Shown: positions 34,594 to 45,758, numbered from the stretch's first letter. The stretch is DNA of 64,000 nt from Psychroserpens sp. NJDZ02 (GCF_004843725.1 NZ_CP039451.1:3726001-3790000); one strand, 5' to 3'. Notes: generated by a model not told the origin, from the letters alone. Numbers and translations: made by a program.

Positions 34594-36783
34594 TTAATTA
34601 GATATTATTTGTTTAACAATTGTTCCATTACTAGTTGTTAAACTTATAAATAACATTTGATTTTCTAGACCGGATAAATCTACTTGTATAGTTTTACTTT
34701 GAGATGCTTTACTTACTAAGTTAGAAACACTTTTTATCAAGGTTCCTCTAACATCAAATATTTCTATTTTGCCAGTAGTGTCAAACGGTGTTGAATATTT
34801 TATATTAATAACACCATGGAAGGGTACAGGATAAGCATCTAGTGTTATTAAAGCTATCCTAGCTAGATTAACATTGCAAGCATCACCATATCCATCTCCA
34901 TCAGTATCTAGTTGATCTGGATTTGGAATATAAGGACAGTTGTCAATACAATCTGCAACACCATCTTCATCAGTATCCTCAAAACCTTCATCGATAAGAC
35001 CGTCGTTATCATTATCAATGCCATCGCAAATTTCTTCATCACTTGCTGGTTCACAAGCATCACCAATGCCATTACCATCAGAATCTGCTTGATCTGGATT
35101 AGCAATTAAAGGGCAATTGTCAATACAATCTGCAACACCATCTTGGTCAGTGTCAGCGAAGCCTTCATCTATAAGTCCGTCGTTATCGTTATCAATGCCA
35201 TCGCAAATTTCTTCAGAAAAGTCTGGATCACATACATCACCAATGCCATTACCATCAGAATCTGCTTGATCTGGATTAGCAATTAAAGGGCAATTGTCAA
35301 TACAATCTGCAACACCATCTTGGTCAGTGTCAGCGAAGCCTTCATCTATAAGTCCGTCGTTATCGTTATCAATGCCATCGCAAATTTCTTCAGAAAAGTC
35401 TGGATCACATACATCACCAATGCCATTACCATCAGAATCTGCTTGATCTGGATTAGCAATTAAAGGGCAATTGTCAATACAATCTGCAACACCATCTTGG
35501 TCAGTGTCAGCGAAGCCTTCATCTATAAGTCCGTCGTTATCGTTATCAATGCCATCACAAATTTCTTCAGAAAAGTCTGAATCACATACATCACCAATAC
35601 CATTACCATCAGCATCTGCTTGATCTGGATTAGCAATTAAAGGACAGTTGTCAATACAATCTGCAACACCATCTTGGTCAGTATCTTCAAAACCTTCATC
35701 GATAAGACCGTCGTTATCGTTATCTACTCCGTCGCAAATTTCTTCAGAAGGCAATGGGTCTTCGATGTCTATTATTGCATCAAATGGGTAAGCGTGAATT
35801 TCACCTGAGTTTTGCTCTAATACTTCAGCAATAATTTGCCCGTCAATATTGGAATTGCTTCTGTTATTAAAACGAGCGCTTGGTGCGTATATCGTACCGT
35901 AAATTTGTGCACCACCTGTATAATCAATAGTAGAGTTTACATTTGGAAAGTTATACAAGATATAAGCTGCATAGTCTAAAGGACTACCCACAATATTAGG
36001 CCAGCTATTAATTGTAACCAACTCAGGGGTATCACTACTGTCAGTAATATTTATAATAAAAGGGGTTGTTGTTGATGGTACTTCTGTAATAAATTTGATT
36101 TCATTCAATCCATTAAACTCAGCAACGGTTAAATTAATAACATTTGTTTGATTTGGAATTAAATCAATCCATAGTTTACCAGTACTGAACTCATTTTCAT
36201 TCCAAGTTACGTTTGTGTCTTGACTACCTATAACATTTGAAATAGACGTGAATTGACTAAATGCTTCAACAAAATCTATTTGTGGGTCTGCAGAGATAGA
36301 AGTCGTCGCTTGATTTGTTGACAATTCTATTTTAGGATTACTGTTAAAGTTACCACCTGTGTATGTAATTCTAGTATTTATAGGTGTGTTGTTATTATCT
36401 AAATTGAAAATAGAACTTGTAGATAAATCTCCTATTTTGATATAATTGTTTTCTAAAATATGTAATCCACCAGCGACATAATTTACCTGTTGATTTACAA
36501 TTAAAGCGGTTGGTTGGGGGTCATTATTAAAATAGTTTACTCCTCCAAAGATATTAAACGTTCCGTCTATGGTTAGATTTCCACCTACTGCCCAAGACCC
36601 TTCAGATTCTGTACCCATTGCGATAGCATCACCAGAAGTAAATACAGTAAAATTATTTGCAGCTTCTGTAGGGCTAATAGCTTGATTTTGTGCTACTACA
36701 CTAACAGTCGTGCATGCTAAAACCAAACTGACTTTAAAAAGTTTGTTTTTTAATCGATTAAATTGTAAATCTTTTGTTTTCAT
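34594..36783 (-). CDS. T9SS cargo protein: choice-of-anchor A domain, MopE/thrombospondin type-3 repeats, type A sorting domain
   Basis: 729 residues. A signal peptide (about 1-31) is followed by a choice-of-anchor A domain (about 35-335, with AANNFTVFTSGDAIAMGTES and GSWAVGGNLTIDG). Then come five copies of EICDGIDNDNDGLIDEGF plus the thrombospondin type-3-like D.DQDGVADCIDNCP...DQ.D.DGNGIGD.CD (about 344-638), rich in calcium-type Asp ladders and paired Cys. The C-terminus (about 650-729) is a type A T9SS sorting domain, with AYPVPFHGVINIKY, IEIFDVRGTLI and a final KQIISN. It should be exported by the T9SS and attached or released at the surface. A consensus promoter lies 30 nt upstream. 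Confidence 0.85.
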   Translation of the reverse strand: MKTKDLQFNRLKNKLFKVSLVLACTTVSVVAQNQAISPTEAANNFTVFTSGDAIAMGTESEGSWAVGGNLTIDGTFNIFGGVNYFNNDPQPTALIVNQQVNYVAGGLHILENNYIKIGDLSTSSIFNLDNNNTPINTRITYTGGNFNSNPKIELSTNQATTSISADPQIDFVEAFSQFTSISNVIGSQDTNVTWNENEFSTGKLWIDLIPNQTNVINLTVAEFNGLNEIKFITEVPSTTTPFIINITDSSDTPELVTINSWPNIVGSPLDYAAYILYNFPNVNSTIDYTGGAQIYGTIYAPSARFNNRSNSNIDGQIIAEVLEQNSGEIHAYPFDAIIDIEDPLPSEEICDGVDNDNDGLIDEGFEDTDQDGVADCIDNCPLIANPDQADADGNGIGDVCDSDFSEEICDGIDNDNDGLIDEGFADTDQDGVADCIDNCPLIANPDQADSDGNGIGDVCDPDFSEEICDGIDNDNDGLIDEGFADTDQDGVADCIDNCPLIANPDQADSDGNGIGDVCDPDFSEEICDGIDNDNDGLIDEGFADTDQDGVADCIDNCPLIANPDQADSDGNGIGDACEPASDEEICDGIDNDNDGLIDEGFEDTDEDGVADCIDNCPYIPNPDQLDTDGDGYGDACNVNLARIALITLDAYPVPFHGVINIKYSTPFDTTGKIEIFDVRGTLIKSVSNLVSKASQSKTIQVDLSGLENQMLFISLTTSNGTIVKQIISN
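34872..35752 (-). repeat. 177-bp tandem repeats with near-identical inner copies
   Basis: The calcium-type repeat of 59 residues is encoded by 177-bp units. The three central units are almost letter-for-letter identical (the same 60-nt text recurs at 35224 and 35401), while the outer units differ at many third positions. This pattern points to recent unit duplication or gene conversion in the centre of the array. Confidence 0.9.
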
Positions 36784-36812
36784 TCAAGGGTTTATTTGTG
36801 ATTAATTTCTTG

Positions 36813-36846
36813 CAAAAATAGGAACTTTATTAGAGATACATAGCAA
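36813..36846 (-). promoter_or_regulatory. Promoter for the choice-of-anchor A gene
   Basis: Minus strand: TTG (36846-36844), a 23-nt spacer, then TATTTTTG (36820-36813), within the accepted spacing of Bacteroidota promoters. The ATG follows about 30 nt later. Confidence 0.5.
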
Positions 36847-37153
36847 GATTATTTTCAAATTTTAAGAATATTGAATGTTTTTCTATTTTTATGGATTTCT
36901 AAGATAGTTGAAGGATTTTCAGTGTGTTGTGTTTACACCCAATAATAGAATGCGATTATTTTATTTACCGAATGTGTTTTCATTCGGTTTGCCACTACTA
37001 TTCTAGTCAGATGTCTCAAAACACTTAGGTTGAAGCGTCACACAGGGACAAAGTGTTAGTAGTTATTTTAACAAGCGCATTTTTAAAATTCCCCCTATGT
37101 GAGCAGATTAAAGTTTTAAATTTTAAGAATAGATGGAAAAGAAGTTAAATACA
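36847..37153. other. Intergenic region with a small hairpin
   Basis: ACCGAATG (36967-36974) and CATTCGGT (36981-36988) form an 8-bp stem with a 6-nt loop. It lies 165 nt beyond the thiF stop and could mark the end of the thi operon, though it lacks a U-run in that direction. No other feature is seen. Confidence 0.35.
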
Positions 37154-38209
37154 TTACATCTTTAATGACTCTAACTGCAATATATTTATAACCAATTTTT
37201 TTTCTTTTAAAATTTGAATCGCTTTTTGACTGCGAAGACCTGATTTACAATACACAACCAAATCTTTATTTGTAAATACTTCATGTGTTCTTTTTACTAA
37301 CTCTGCTAACGGAATATGTTGTCCTCCGATATGATACAATGCTCTTTCATCATGTTCACGGACATCTAGTAAATTATACTTTTCTGAATCCTTATTTAAT
37401 TGATCTATTGTGATTTTTAAATGATTTGTGGTTATACCACAAGCAAACTCATAGTTATTCTCTAGGTTTTTGATTTGAATGGTATCGTTCTTTTTAAAAT
37501 TCAATACTACTTGTGCCATCGTGAGCATATTATAGGTCAACAATTTTCCCGATAAGACATCTCCAAGACCAGAAATAATCTTAAAGACTTCATTGGCTTG
37601 TAATACGCCTATTAAACCGGGAAGTACACCTAAAACACCAACATCAGAACAATTAGGTATTGTATTGGGTTTTGGAGGTGTTGGGAATAAACAGCGATAG
37701 GTTGGCCCGTTATTATAATTAAAAACGGACACTTGACCTTCAAATTTAAAAATAGATCCAAAAACTACTGGCTTTTTAAGTAATACTGCAGCATCGTTTA
37801 TTAAATATCTAGTCGGAAAATTATCTGTACCGTCTATAATAATATCGTAAGGTTTCATTATATCTAGCGCATTGTCTGTAGTCAATCTGAGGTTGTAACT
37901 CTCAAATTTGATATAAGGATTTAATAATTTCAGGTGACTTATGGCTGATTCCGCTTTATTTTTTCCAATATCTTGATGTGTATATATTATTTGACGTTGC
38001 AGATTGGATTGCGACACAGTATCATTATCAACGATACCAATAGTACCAACTCCCGCTGCAGTCAAATATTGCAGTATGGGACACCCTAATCCACCGGCAC
38101 CAATAATTAGTACTTTTGCTTGTTTTAATTTTAACTGACCTTCTAATCCTATGTCCTCTAGAATGAGATGTCTGTCATATTGTTTCTGTTCGGATGGTGT
38201 TAATGTCAT
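37154..38209 (-). CDS. thiF: ThiF/MoeB-type adenylyltransferase with C-terminal rhodanese domain
   Basis: A 351-residue cytoplasmic enzyme that adenylates the C-terminal Gly of ThiS and supports sulfur transfer for thiazole synthesis. The E1-like domain (about 1-245) has GAGGLGCP in the nucleotide loop, DNDTVSQSNLQRQ, the ATP-contact segment GTDNFPTRY, and the active-site region IPNCSDVGVLGVLPG. The rhodanese domain (about 265-350) has the active loop CKSGLRS. The first Cys of the usual zinc pair (CYRC in MoeB) is Thr here (TYRC), so the zinc site may be absent. The Met at 38209 is chosen because the upstream extension overlaps thiH. It starts 1 nt after the thiH stop and is the last gene of the operon. 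Confidence 0.88.
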   Translation of the reverse strand: MTLTPSEQKQYDRHLILEDIGLEGQLKLKQAKVLIIGAGGLGCPILQYLTAAGVGTIGIVDNDTVSQSNLQRQIIYTHQDIGKNKAESAISHLKLLNPYIKFESYNLRLTTDNALDIMKPYDIIIDGTDNFPTRYLINDAAVLLKKPVVFGSIFKFEGQVSVFNYNNGPTYRCLFPTPPKPNTIPNCSDVGVLGVLPGLIGVLQANEVFKIISGLGDVLSGKLLTYNMLTMAQVVLNFKKNDTIQIKNLENNYEFACGITTNHLKITIDQLNKDSEKYNLLDVREHDERALYHIGGQHIPLAELVKRTHEVFTNKDLVVYCKSGLRSQKAIQILKEKKLVINILQLESLKM

Positions 38210-38210
38210 T

Positions 38211-39329
38211 TTAATTGAATTCAGAATAATTGTTATACCAATCTTTCCAGACCACTTCATAGCCTTGAGCGGTAATCATGTCTTTAATTTGTTCTGTGTT
38301 TCTTTCATCAGAAATTTCGAACTGTTCCAGCGATTGTGGATCTACTGCATAACCACCTGGATTGGTCTTAGATTCTGCACTAATAGACGTTATTCCTAAA
38401 TTAATAATATTATTTCTAAAGGTTTCACTTTCTCTAGTAGACATGGATAATTCCACATCTTCATCTAATAAGCGATACGCACAAATTAATTGTACTAAAT
38501 CAGAATCCGTCATTTCTACTTTTGGTTGTACTTCTCCTTGATGTGGTCTTAGTCTAGGAAAAGAAATAGAGTACTTTGTTTTCCAATACGTTTTTTGCAA
38601 ATACTTTAAATGCAACGCCGTGTAAAAACTATCCACTCGCCAATCTTCTAATCCAAATAAAGCGCCAATTCCTATTTTATGGATACCTGCTTTTCCTAAT
38701 CTATCTGGGGTATCCAAACGATAGTCAAAATTCGATTTTTTACCTTTTGGATGATGGATTTTATAAGTTGCTTTATGATAGGTTTCTTGATAGACTAACA
38801 CGGCGTAGAGTCCGGCTTCAATAAGTTGTTTGTAGTCCGCTTCATCTAATGGTTGTACTTCTATACTAATATTAGAAAAATGTGGTCTAATTAATTCTAT
38901 AGCGTGTTTTAAATAAGAGACACCAACGGTTCTATTGGCTTCACCGGTTACTAATAATATGTGATCATACCCTTTGGATTTTAGATGTGTGATTTCCTTT
39001 AAAATTTCGGCATCAGATAGAGTTTTTCTTGGGATTTTATTGGTCATACTAAAGCCACAATAGGTGCAAATATTTTGGCATTCGTTTGATAAATACATCG
39101 GAATATACATCTGTATTGTATTACCAAAGCGTTTTTTTGTTATCGTTTGGCTGCGTTGTGCCATCTCTTCGATAAAAGGTTTTGCTGCAGGAGAAATTAA
39201 AACTTTAAAATCGTCTAAATCTATGGCCTCTTTATCTAATACTTGTCTAACATTATCGGAGGTGTATTTATAAATTTCTGTTTCTAAAGTATCCCAATCG
39301 TAAGTATCAAAGGTGTTTTTAAATGACAT
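38211..39329 (-). CDS. thiH: 2-iminoacetate synthase ThiH
   Basis: A 372-residue radical SAM enzyme that cleaves tyrosine to p-cresol and dehydroglycine (2-iminoacetate), the glycine-derived precursor of the thiazole ring. The radical SAM cluster motif CxxxCxxC is C84, C88, C91 (ECQNICTYCGF). Conserved LVTGEA, IEVQPLDEADY and SISFPRLRP segments are present. The length matches E. coli ThiH (377). It lies 39 nt after thiG and 1 nt before thiF. Use of ThiH rather than ThiO fits an anaerobic-type thiazole route. Confidence 0.95.
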   Translation of the reverse strand: MSFKNTFDTYDWDTLETEIYKYTSDNVRQVLDKEAIDLDDFKVLISPAAKPFIEEMAQRSQTITKKRFGNTIQMYIPMYLSNECQNICTYCGFSMTNKIPRKTLSDAEILKEITHLKSKGYDHILLVTGEANRTVGVSYLKHAIELIRPHFSNISIEVQPLDEADYKQLIEAGLYAVLVYQETYHKATYKIHHPKGKKSNFDYRLDTPDRLGKAGIHKIGIGALFGLEDWRVDSFYTALHLKYLQKTYWKTKYSISFPRLRPHQGEVQPKVEMTDSDLVQLICAYRLLDEDVELSMSTRESETFRNNIINLGITSISAESKTNPGGYAVDPQSLEQFEISDERNTEQIKDMITAQGYEVVWKDWYNNYSEFN

Positions 39330-39368
39330 GTATTAAGCGTTTAGTATTGTACTTTATTGTAGTACGAA

Positions 39369-40139
39369 TTAATTGAGAAAAGAGGTTAATGGACTACTAG
39401 CTTCCGCATGATTTTTAATAGACGCTAATTTAGCTTGATAGGCTAATCGACCAGCTTCTACAGCCATTTTAAAGGCTTTAGCCATAATCACAGGGTCTTT
39501 AGACACTGCAATTGCAGTATTTACTAAAACAGCATCCGCGCCTAATTCCATAGCATAAGCAGCATGTGATGGGCTTCCAATACCAGCATCCACAATAACA
39601 GGAACGGTAGATTGCTCGATGATAATTTCTAAGAAATCCACCGTTTTAATACCTTTATTGGTGCCAATAGGTGCGCCTAATGGCATCACACATTGCACAC
39701 CCACATCTTCAAGTCGTTTACATAATACCGGATCAGCGTGAATGTAGGGCATCACTACAAAACCGAGTTTAACTAGTGCTTCAGCCGCTTTTAATGTTTC
39801 TATAGGGTCTGGTAAAAGATATTTTGGGTCAGGATGAATTTCTAATTTAATCCAATTAGTGTGTAAGGCTTCTCTAGCTAATTGTGCAGCAAACACAGCT
39901 TCTTTAGCGGTTCTAACTCCTGAGGTATTTGGTAATAGATTAATATGAGGGTGTTTTAAATGTGATAAAATATCGTCCTCCTCATTATTAACATCCACTC
40001 TTTTTAGCGCCACTGTTATCAGTTCACTTTCTGAAGCTAACAATGCCTCTTTCATTAGTTTTGAAGAACTAAACTTACCCGTTCCAGTGAATAGGCGAGA
40101 GGAGAATGTTTTATCTGCTATGTTTAATTTTTGAGTCAT
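39369..40139 (-). CDS. thiG: Thiazole synthase ThiG
   Basis: A 256-residue TIM-barrel enzyme that condenses deoxyxylulose 5-phosphate, 2-iminoacetate and ThiS thiocarboxylate to the thiazole phosphate. Family segments are [31 protein letters not shown], Lys98 in [17 protein letters not shown] (the Schiff-base lysine position), [13 protein letters not shown] and [29 protein letters not shown]. The operon position between thiE and thiH is standard. Confidence 0.96.
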   Translation of the reverse strand: MTQKLNIADKTFSSRLFTGTGKFSSSKLMKEALLASESELITVALKRVDVNNEEDDILSHLKHPHINLLPNTSGVRTAKEAVFAAQLAREALHTNWIKLEIHPDPKYLLPDPIETLKAAEALVKLGFVVMPYIHADPVLCKRLEDVGVQCVMPLGAPIGTNKGIKTVDFLEIIIEQSTVPVIVDAGIGSPSHAAYAMELGADAVLVNTAIAVSKDPVIMAKAFKMAVEAGRLAYQAKLASIKNHAEASSPLTSFLN

Positions 40140-40191
40140 TTGTTGTGTTTTGAATTCTTTTCAGTTTGGATACTCTAGAAAATCTTTCGTT

Positions 40192-40797
40192 TTAGTTTAA
40201 AAGGGTTTGAAATTTTGAAATATTAGTTACATCATTAGTAATAGCTCCAGAAACGGCAATACCATGAACACCTGTTTTTAGTAGTTGTGAGACATCTTTT
40301 AATGTAATACCGCCTATCGCTATTATCGGTGTTTTGGTTTGTAAGTCTTCTAATAGTTTTTTATATCCTGATACACCTAAAACGGGGCTTAAATTCTGTT
40401 TTGTTTTTGTAAATTGGTAAGGCCCTAAGCCTATATAATTGACTTGTTTTTCTAGTAAAACATTACAATCTTCAATTGTGTTGGCTGTTCCTCCAATGAT
40501 AAACATGTGGCCTAAATAATCTCTAACGAGTAGGGGGCAGGCATCGGTTTTTCCTAAATGGACACCATCTGCTTCTACCGCTTTTGCTATTTTATAATGA
40601 TCGTTTATTATTAGTTTAGTGTTAAAAGAGGTGGTTATAATTCTCGCTTTTTTAGCGATGTCTAAAAGAGTTTTAGGTTCACCGTTTTTTAAACGTAATT
40701 GCACCCATTTTGCACCCGAAGCACATGCTTTTTCAATGTTTTCTAAATGAGATTCAGGAGTCTCTCCTTGTGAAATATATTGTAATTTACTAATCAT
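40192..40797 (-). CDS. thiE: Thiamine-phosphate synthase ThiE
   Basis: This 201-residue TIM-barrel enzyme joins the hydroxymethylpyrimidine pyrophosphate and the thiazole phosphate. Active-site elements are intact: WVQLRLKNG, LIINDHYKIA, DGVHLGK, the GGTANT loop and the pyrophosphate loop FTKTKQ, followed by IIAIGGI. This sets it apart from the diverged copy at 6533-7177. Its ATG overlaps the thiD stop by 4 nt (ATGA), so translation is coupled. Confidence 0.92.
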   Translation of the reverse strand: MISKLQYISQGETPESHLENIEKACASGAKWVQLRLKNGEPKTLLDIAKKARIITTSFNTKLIINDHYKIAKAVEADGVHLGKTDACPLLVRDYLGHMFIIGGTANTIEDCNVLLEKQVNYIGLGPYQFTKTKQNLSPVLGVSGYKKLLEDLQTKTPIIAIGGITLKDVSQLLKTGVHGIAVSGAITNDVTNISKFQTLLN

Positions 40798-41558
40798 TTT
40801 TTCTGATAATTATGTGTTCCTAATAGCGATTGGTTAGAACTTAAAAACTGTTCTGTGTACCATTTTGTGTTTTTACAAGCATCTTCTAAAGCGATATTTT
40901 GCATTATATTGGCTGCTAACGCAGCAGATAATACACAGCCACTACCATGTTTATCATAAATAGGTTGCGTTGTCATGGGCGGTATATTTAATTTTACTAT
41001 TTTACTATAATACACTTCATCCCAACCTTTTTTATCCGTTCTGTGTCCTCCTTTTAAATAGATATTAGTCTTTTGGGCTATAAAATCGATAGTCTCTTCA
41101 ATACTCTTGTTTGGAAATAAAGCTTTTATTTCGTCATAATTTGGTGTTATAAAATCGCAGTGTTGTAATACATTTTCTAAAATTTCTAAATCTTGTGACG
41201 TATGAAATGTAAATCCCGCACTTGCTTTTAAAATAGGATCTAACACTATTTTAATATTGGGATTCAGTTTTTTTAAGGTTTGAACGGCCGTTAACAAAGT
41301 CTCCCAAGAAGCTATGATTCCTATTTTTACAACTGCTATTGAAAAGCGTTTAAAAAGCAATTCTATTTGCTGCAAAATAATGTCTTTGTCTATCCAAATA
41401 CAGTTTGTGAATTCGGTGTCATTCTGAACCGTAACAGCAGTGCACACTGATAATCCATATAGATTATGCGCTTCAAATGTTTTAATGTCCGAAGTGATTC
41501 CGGCGCCACTAGAAGGATCTAGCCCTGCGATAGTTAAAATATAGTCTTTTTGATTCAA
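40794..41558 (-). CDS. thiD: Hydroxymethylpyrimidine (phosphate) kinase ThiD
   Basis: A 254-residue ribokinase-fold enzyme that phosphorylates HMP and HMP-P to the pyrophosphate used by ThiE. The motifs are IAGLDPSSGAGITSDIKTFEAH at the start, AVTVQN, the DPILKASAG segment and the terminal GSGCVLSAALAANI loop that holds the catalytic Asp/Gly region (here HGSGCVLS, with Cys in the catalytic Asp position seen as GxGCxxSA in ThiD). The length agrees with the family. It overlaps thiE by 4 nt and follows the TenI-like gene by 50 nt. Confidence 0.94.
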   Translation of the reverse strand: MNQKDYILTIAGLDPSSGAGITSDIKTFEAHNLYGLSVCTAVTVQNDTEFTNCIWIDKDIILQQIELLFKRFSIAVVKIGIIASWETLLTAVQTLKKLNPNIKIVLDPILKASAGFTFHTSQDLEILENVLQHCDFITPNYDEIKALFPNKSIEETIDFIAQKTNIYLKGGHRTDKKGWDEVYYSKIVKLNIPPMTTQPIYDKHGSGCVLSAALAANIMQNIALEDACKNTKWYTEQFLSSNQSLLGTHNYQKK

Positions 41559-41608
41559 AATGTTTAGGTGTTTAGCATTTTAAGAAACAATCTGTTTGAT
41601 ACATGTCA

Positions 41609-42217
41609 TTATAATGACTTTGTGAGCAGCGTTTCGTAGCATTTTTTTATATTTTTAAAAGACTCCACAGGATTTTCAGTATTCCAAACACCACCCAATA
41701 CACCAATGCCTTTATATGCTAATGTTAAAGCTTTAGCGATGGTATCTTCACTAATACCACCCATACCGATAATTGTCTTATCAATAGCTTTGACGTCAAA
41801 ACCACGCCCTTCATAATTTGCTTTAGAAATCGAGGAAAATACAGGACTTAATAAATGATAATCAAATTCGAATGTACAATCTTCTACTATTTTAGGATCA
41901 TGAAAAGAAGAACTGATTGTTTTTCCAAACATGTTTAAACTTTTAAAATACTGTCCTGGATTATCAATATGATCTATTCGTTTTTGTTCTTGAAAATGAA
42001 CGCCTTTTAAGTTAAACGTATTTATCAATTCATGATGATAATGCACTACGATTCTATTGTGGTATTTGCTATCTATTTGATTTAAATAGGCGACATGCTC
42101 GTCGTAATTTTTATCCGGTTTTCTAAAGTGAAAAAACAGTAGTCCTGCTTCAAATAATTGATTTAATATTTCAATTTCGTTGGGACTATCTTTTTCTGGA
42201 GCAATAAGAATTATCAT
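41609..42217 (-). CDS. TenI/ThiE-like protein of the thi operon
   Basis: A 202-residue protein with the ThiE/TenI fold but weak conservation: LLFFHFRKPDK in place of VQLR.K, RIVVHYHHEL in place of the IND motif, KGVHFQ for GVHLGQ, and SPVFSSISKANYEGRG in the phosphate loop. The end IIGMGGI...GIGVLGGVW is family-typical. TenI proteins of this kind catalyse aromatisation of the thiazole tautomer in Bacillus; that role is plausible because a true ThiE is encoded two genes downstream. It is separated from thiC by 120 nt containing repeat hairpins and from thiD by 50 nt. Confidence 0.78.
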   Translation of the reverse strand: MIILIAPEKDSPNEIEILNQLFEAGLLFFHFRKPDKNYDEHVAYLNQIDSKYHNRIVVHYHHELINTFNLKGVHFQEQKRIDHIDNPGQYFKSLNMFGKTISSSFHDPKIVEDCTFEFDYHLLSPVFSSISKANYEGRGFDVKAIDKTIIGMGGISEDTIAKALTLAYKGIGVLGGVWNTENPVESFKNIKKCYETLLTKSL

Positions 42218-42233
42218 GGTATACTGGTTTTTG

Positions 42234-42322
42234 AGTTAGGGATTGCAGTGGCATCCTTTTGCTTTTTTTTTTTGCAAAAGATACAACGGAAAGCCCGCCC
42301 ACGCTTTTTTTATAAGCGTGGG
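42234..42322. repeat. Dispersed flavobacterial intergenic element with two hairpins, inside the thi operon
   Basis: The plus strand reads TTAGGGATTGCAGTGGCATCC, then a hairpin CTTTTGC/GCAAAAG (42256-42280), then ATACAACGGAAAGCCCG, then a second hairpin CCCACGCTT/AAGCGTGGG (42298-42322). The string GGGATT..AG.GGCATCC...GATA.A.CGGAAAGCCCG is one I remember seeing very often between flavobacterial genes. It sits between thiC and the TenI-like gene, so it may attenuate or process the operon mRNA. The family recognition is from memory only. Confidence 0.6.
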
Positions 42323-42337
42323 AACTTCCAAATTAGT

Positions 42338-44218
<1,881 letters not shown>

Positions 44219-44241
44219 TTATATAAGGTAGGTTGATAGCA

Positions 44242-44445
44242 TTATCCCCCCTGAGTAGCGGTTATAATTAATAGGTGATCACCATCGATTAAGCGTGTAG
44301 TATCCCAATCGTTTTTGGCGATAATAGTCTGATTGATAGCCACAGCAATGCCATTAGCAGGAATAGAAAGCCCATTAAGTACGGCTTCTAAGGAGCTATT
44401 TGTGGCAAATTGGTGTGTGGTATTATTTACTTTTATGTTTATCAT
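44242..44445 (-). CDS. thiS: Sulfur carrier protein ThiS
   Basis: A 67-residue ubiquitin-like protein ending in Gly-Gly (ATQGG), whose C-terminal Gly is adenylated by ThiF and turned into the thiocarboxylate that supplies sulfur to ThiG. It has the family patterns INIKVNN and PANGIAVAINQTII. The Met at 44445 is chosen since MINIKVNN matches the usual ThiS start; the upstream in-frame ATG would add ten atypical residues. It is the first gene after the TPP riboswitch. Confidence 0.93.
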   Translation of the reverse strand: MINIKVNNTTHQFATNSSLEAVLNGLSIPANGIAVAINQTIIAKNDWDTTRLIDGDHLLIITATQGG

Positions 44446-44558
44446 TTGTTTAAAATCATTAAAAAAAAGCATCATGCTTTATTTGCAATGTTATAAACGA
44501 TAAAAGTGTTGAGAATGGAAAAAAGGAGCAGTGTTGAGAATACAACAAACTGATAACT

Positions 44559-44630
44559 TTTCCCTCCGTTGGTATTAACCAAATCAGGTTCTAAGGATTT
44601 TTCTCAAACTAATTTAATAGCTACTCCTAA
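44559..44630 (-). ncRNA. TPP riboswitch (THI element)
   Basis: The minus strand contains the conserved TPP-sensing core: AGGAGTAGC (P1/P2 5' side), TTGAGA in place of the common CTGAGA, ACCTGATTTGG, TTAATACCA and CGGAGGGA, in the right order over about 70 nt. It lies 115 nt before thiS and just after a -7 box. High TPP should lower expression of the whole thi operon. Confidence 0.93.
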
Positions 44631-44641
44631 AGTTTACTATA

Positions 44642-44649
44642 CAAATGTA
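44642..44649 (-). promoter_or_regulatory. -7 box (TACATTTG) of the thi operon
   Basis: On the minus strand TACATTTG fits TAnnTTTG and ends 12 nt before the riboswitch core, so transcription would start right at its 5' end. No clear TTG is found at -33. Confidence 0.6.
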
Positions 44650-44812
44650 ATAATTTAATTGAATTATGTGAGGTGTATTTTATAAAATCTCGAATGGTAT
44701 TATTTATTTTATTAAAATTGTATTTTAAATACAACAACATTAGTTAATGATGCCAAGTTTATAATTGTAAAATATAAATATGCCAAAGGGCACCGTATAA
44801 TCTTATAAATTT

Positions 44813-45376
44813 ATGAAAGTAAAACAATTTAAATTTAGAGCTTTTTTAGTCGAAAAGTATTATAAAATGTGGAGTATTTTTGCTGTCCTATTAGTGTCTA
44901 TAATAGTTGTTCCAGGCTTATTATTAGCAAATTACTTTTTACCTGATGATACGGCAAATACACCTTTATTTTCACACCTATTTATATTAGTAATAATAGC
45001 AACACCCTTAATGATGGTATTGTTTATTGTAATTAATGCGTTATTTTTTAAGACGTTAAATGTTTCTTTAGGAGAATTGATTACAATACAAGGACGTAAA
45101 AAAAAGCTATATCAATTTAATAAAAGTGATATCACTAAAATTATAATAAAAAGTAATGATGACAAAACAATTCATAACAGATTTAGAATTTTAGAAATGT
45201 ATTTTAATGAAAATAAAAGCATTAATATTATCAGTAAAGATAAAAATCAAGAAGGTGTTTTTAATAGCTTTCTTGAAGCCTGTATCCTATATTTTGAGTT
45301 AAATAGAGATAGTGCAGAAAAAATAGTTGTAAATACTTCAGGTGATTACAAATTAATTTTTATCCTTAAAAACTAA
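44813..45376 (+). CDS. Membrane protein of unknown function with a PH-like cytoplasmic half
   Basis: 187 residues. Two hydrophobic segments (about 20-42 and 53-76) are followed by a charged half (about 80-187) whose pattern of strands and one final helix (GELITIQGRKKKLYQF...NSFLEACILYFEL) is like the small PH/bPH2-type domains of bacterial membrane proteins. No family is confidently recognised. It is divergent from the thi operon. Confidence 0.6.
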   Translation: MKVKQFKFRAFLVEKYYKMWSIFAVLLVSIIVVPGLLLANYFLPDDTANTPLFSHLFILVIIATPLMMVLFIVINALFFKTLNVSLGELITIQGRKKKLYQFNKSDITKIIIKSNDDKTIHNRFRILEMYFNENKSINIISKDKNQEGVFNSFLEACILYFELNRDSAEKIVVNTSGDYKLIFILKN

Positions 45377-45758
45377 AAGCAAGAGAGTTGTATTGATTGT
45401 GAGGTATGTAAATTAAAGAATTTGAAGTGTTTTTTATAAAAACCTTCTGTTAATACACCTAAAAATTGGTGTTATATTATTAACTTTTGTAATCCTTCCA
45501 ATATTATTTATTCCACAATTAATTGCTCTAATTGCGCACATAATTAAGAATTATACGATCAAATTAGTTAAAATATAAAAAAGTAGAAACGGATAGTGTG
45601 GCAATTGTTATTTTTTTTTAGTTACAGTATTTTTAATTTTTTGGTAAAACAGGCAGATTTATAATCAGTAAAACAAAATGGCGAATGATTTTACTCGTAT
45701 TGTATTCAATTTGGATTACTTTTATGCCAGTTTAAAAATCAATACTAAACCAATCAAC
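45377..45758. other. Intergenic region with duplicated promoter segment
   Basis: The last 75 nt, just before the SH3 lipoprotein gene, recur in front of the second copy (46790-46860), including CGTATT.TATTCAA.TTGGATTA and AAATCAATACTAAACCAA, so this is likely the shared promoter and leader. A frame open at 45426-45570 that would encode a hydrophobic peptide has no start codon and is not called. Confidence 0.5.

Noticed and set aside
34908..35109. Short open frames on both strands in the 177-bp repeats
   Set aside because: They are shadows of the Asp-rich repeat frame of the T9SS cargo gene.
45426..45570. Open frame encoding a hydrophobic peptide
   Set aside because: No ATG, GTG or TTG start in frame and no family; at most a relic.
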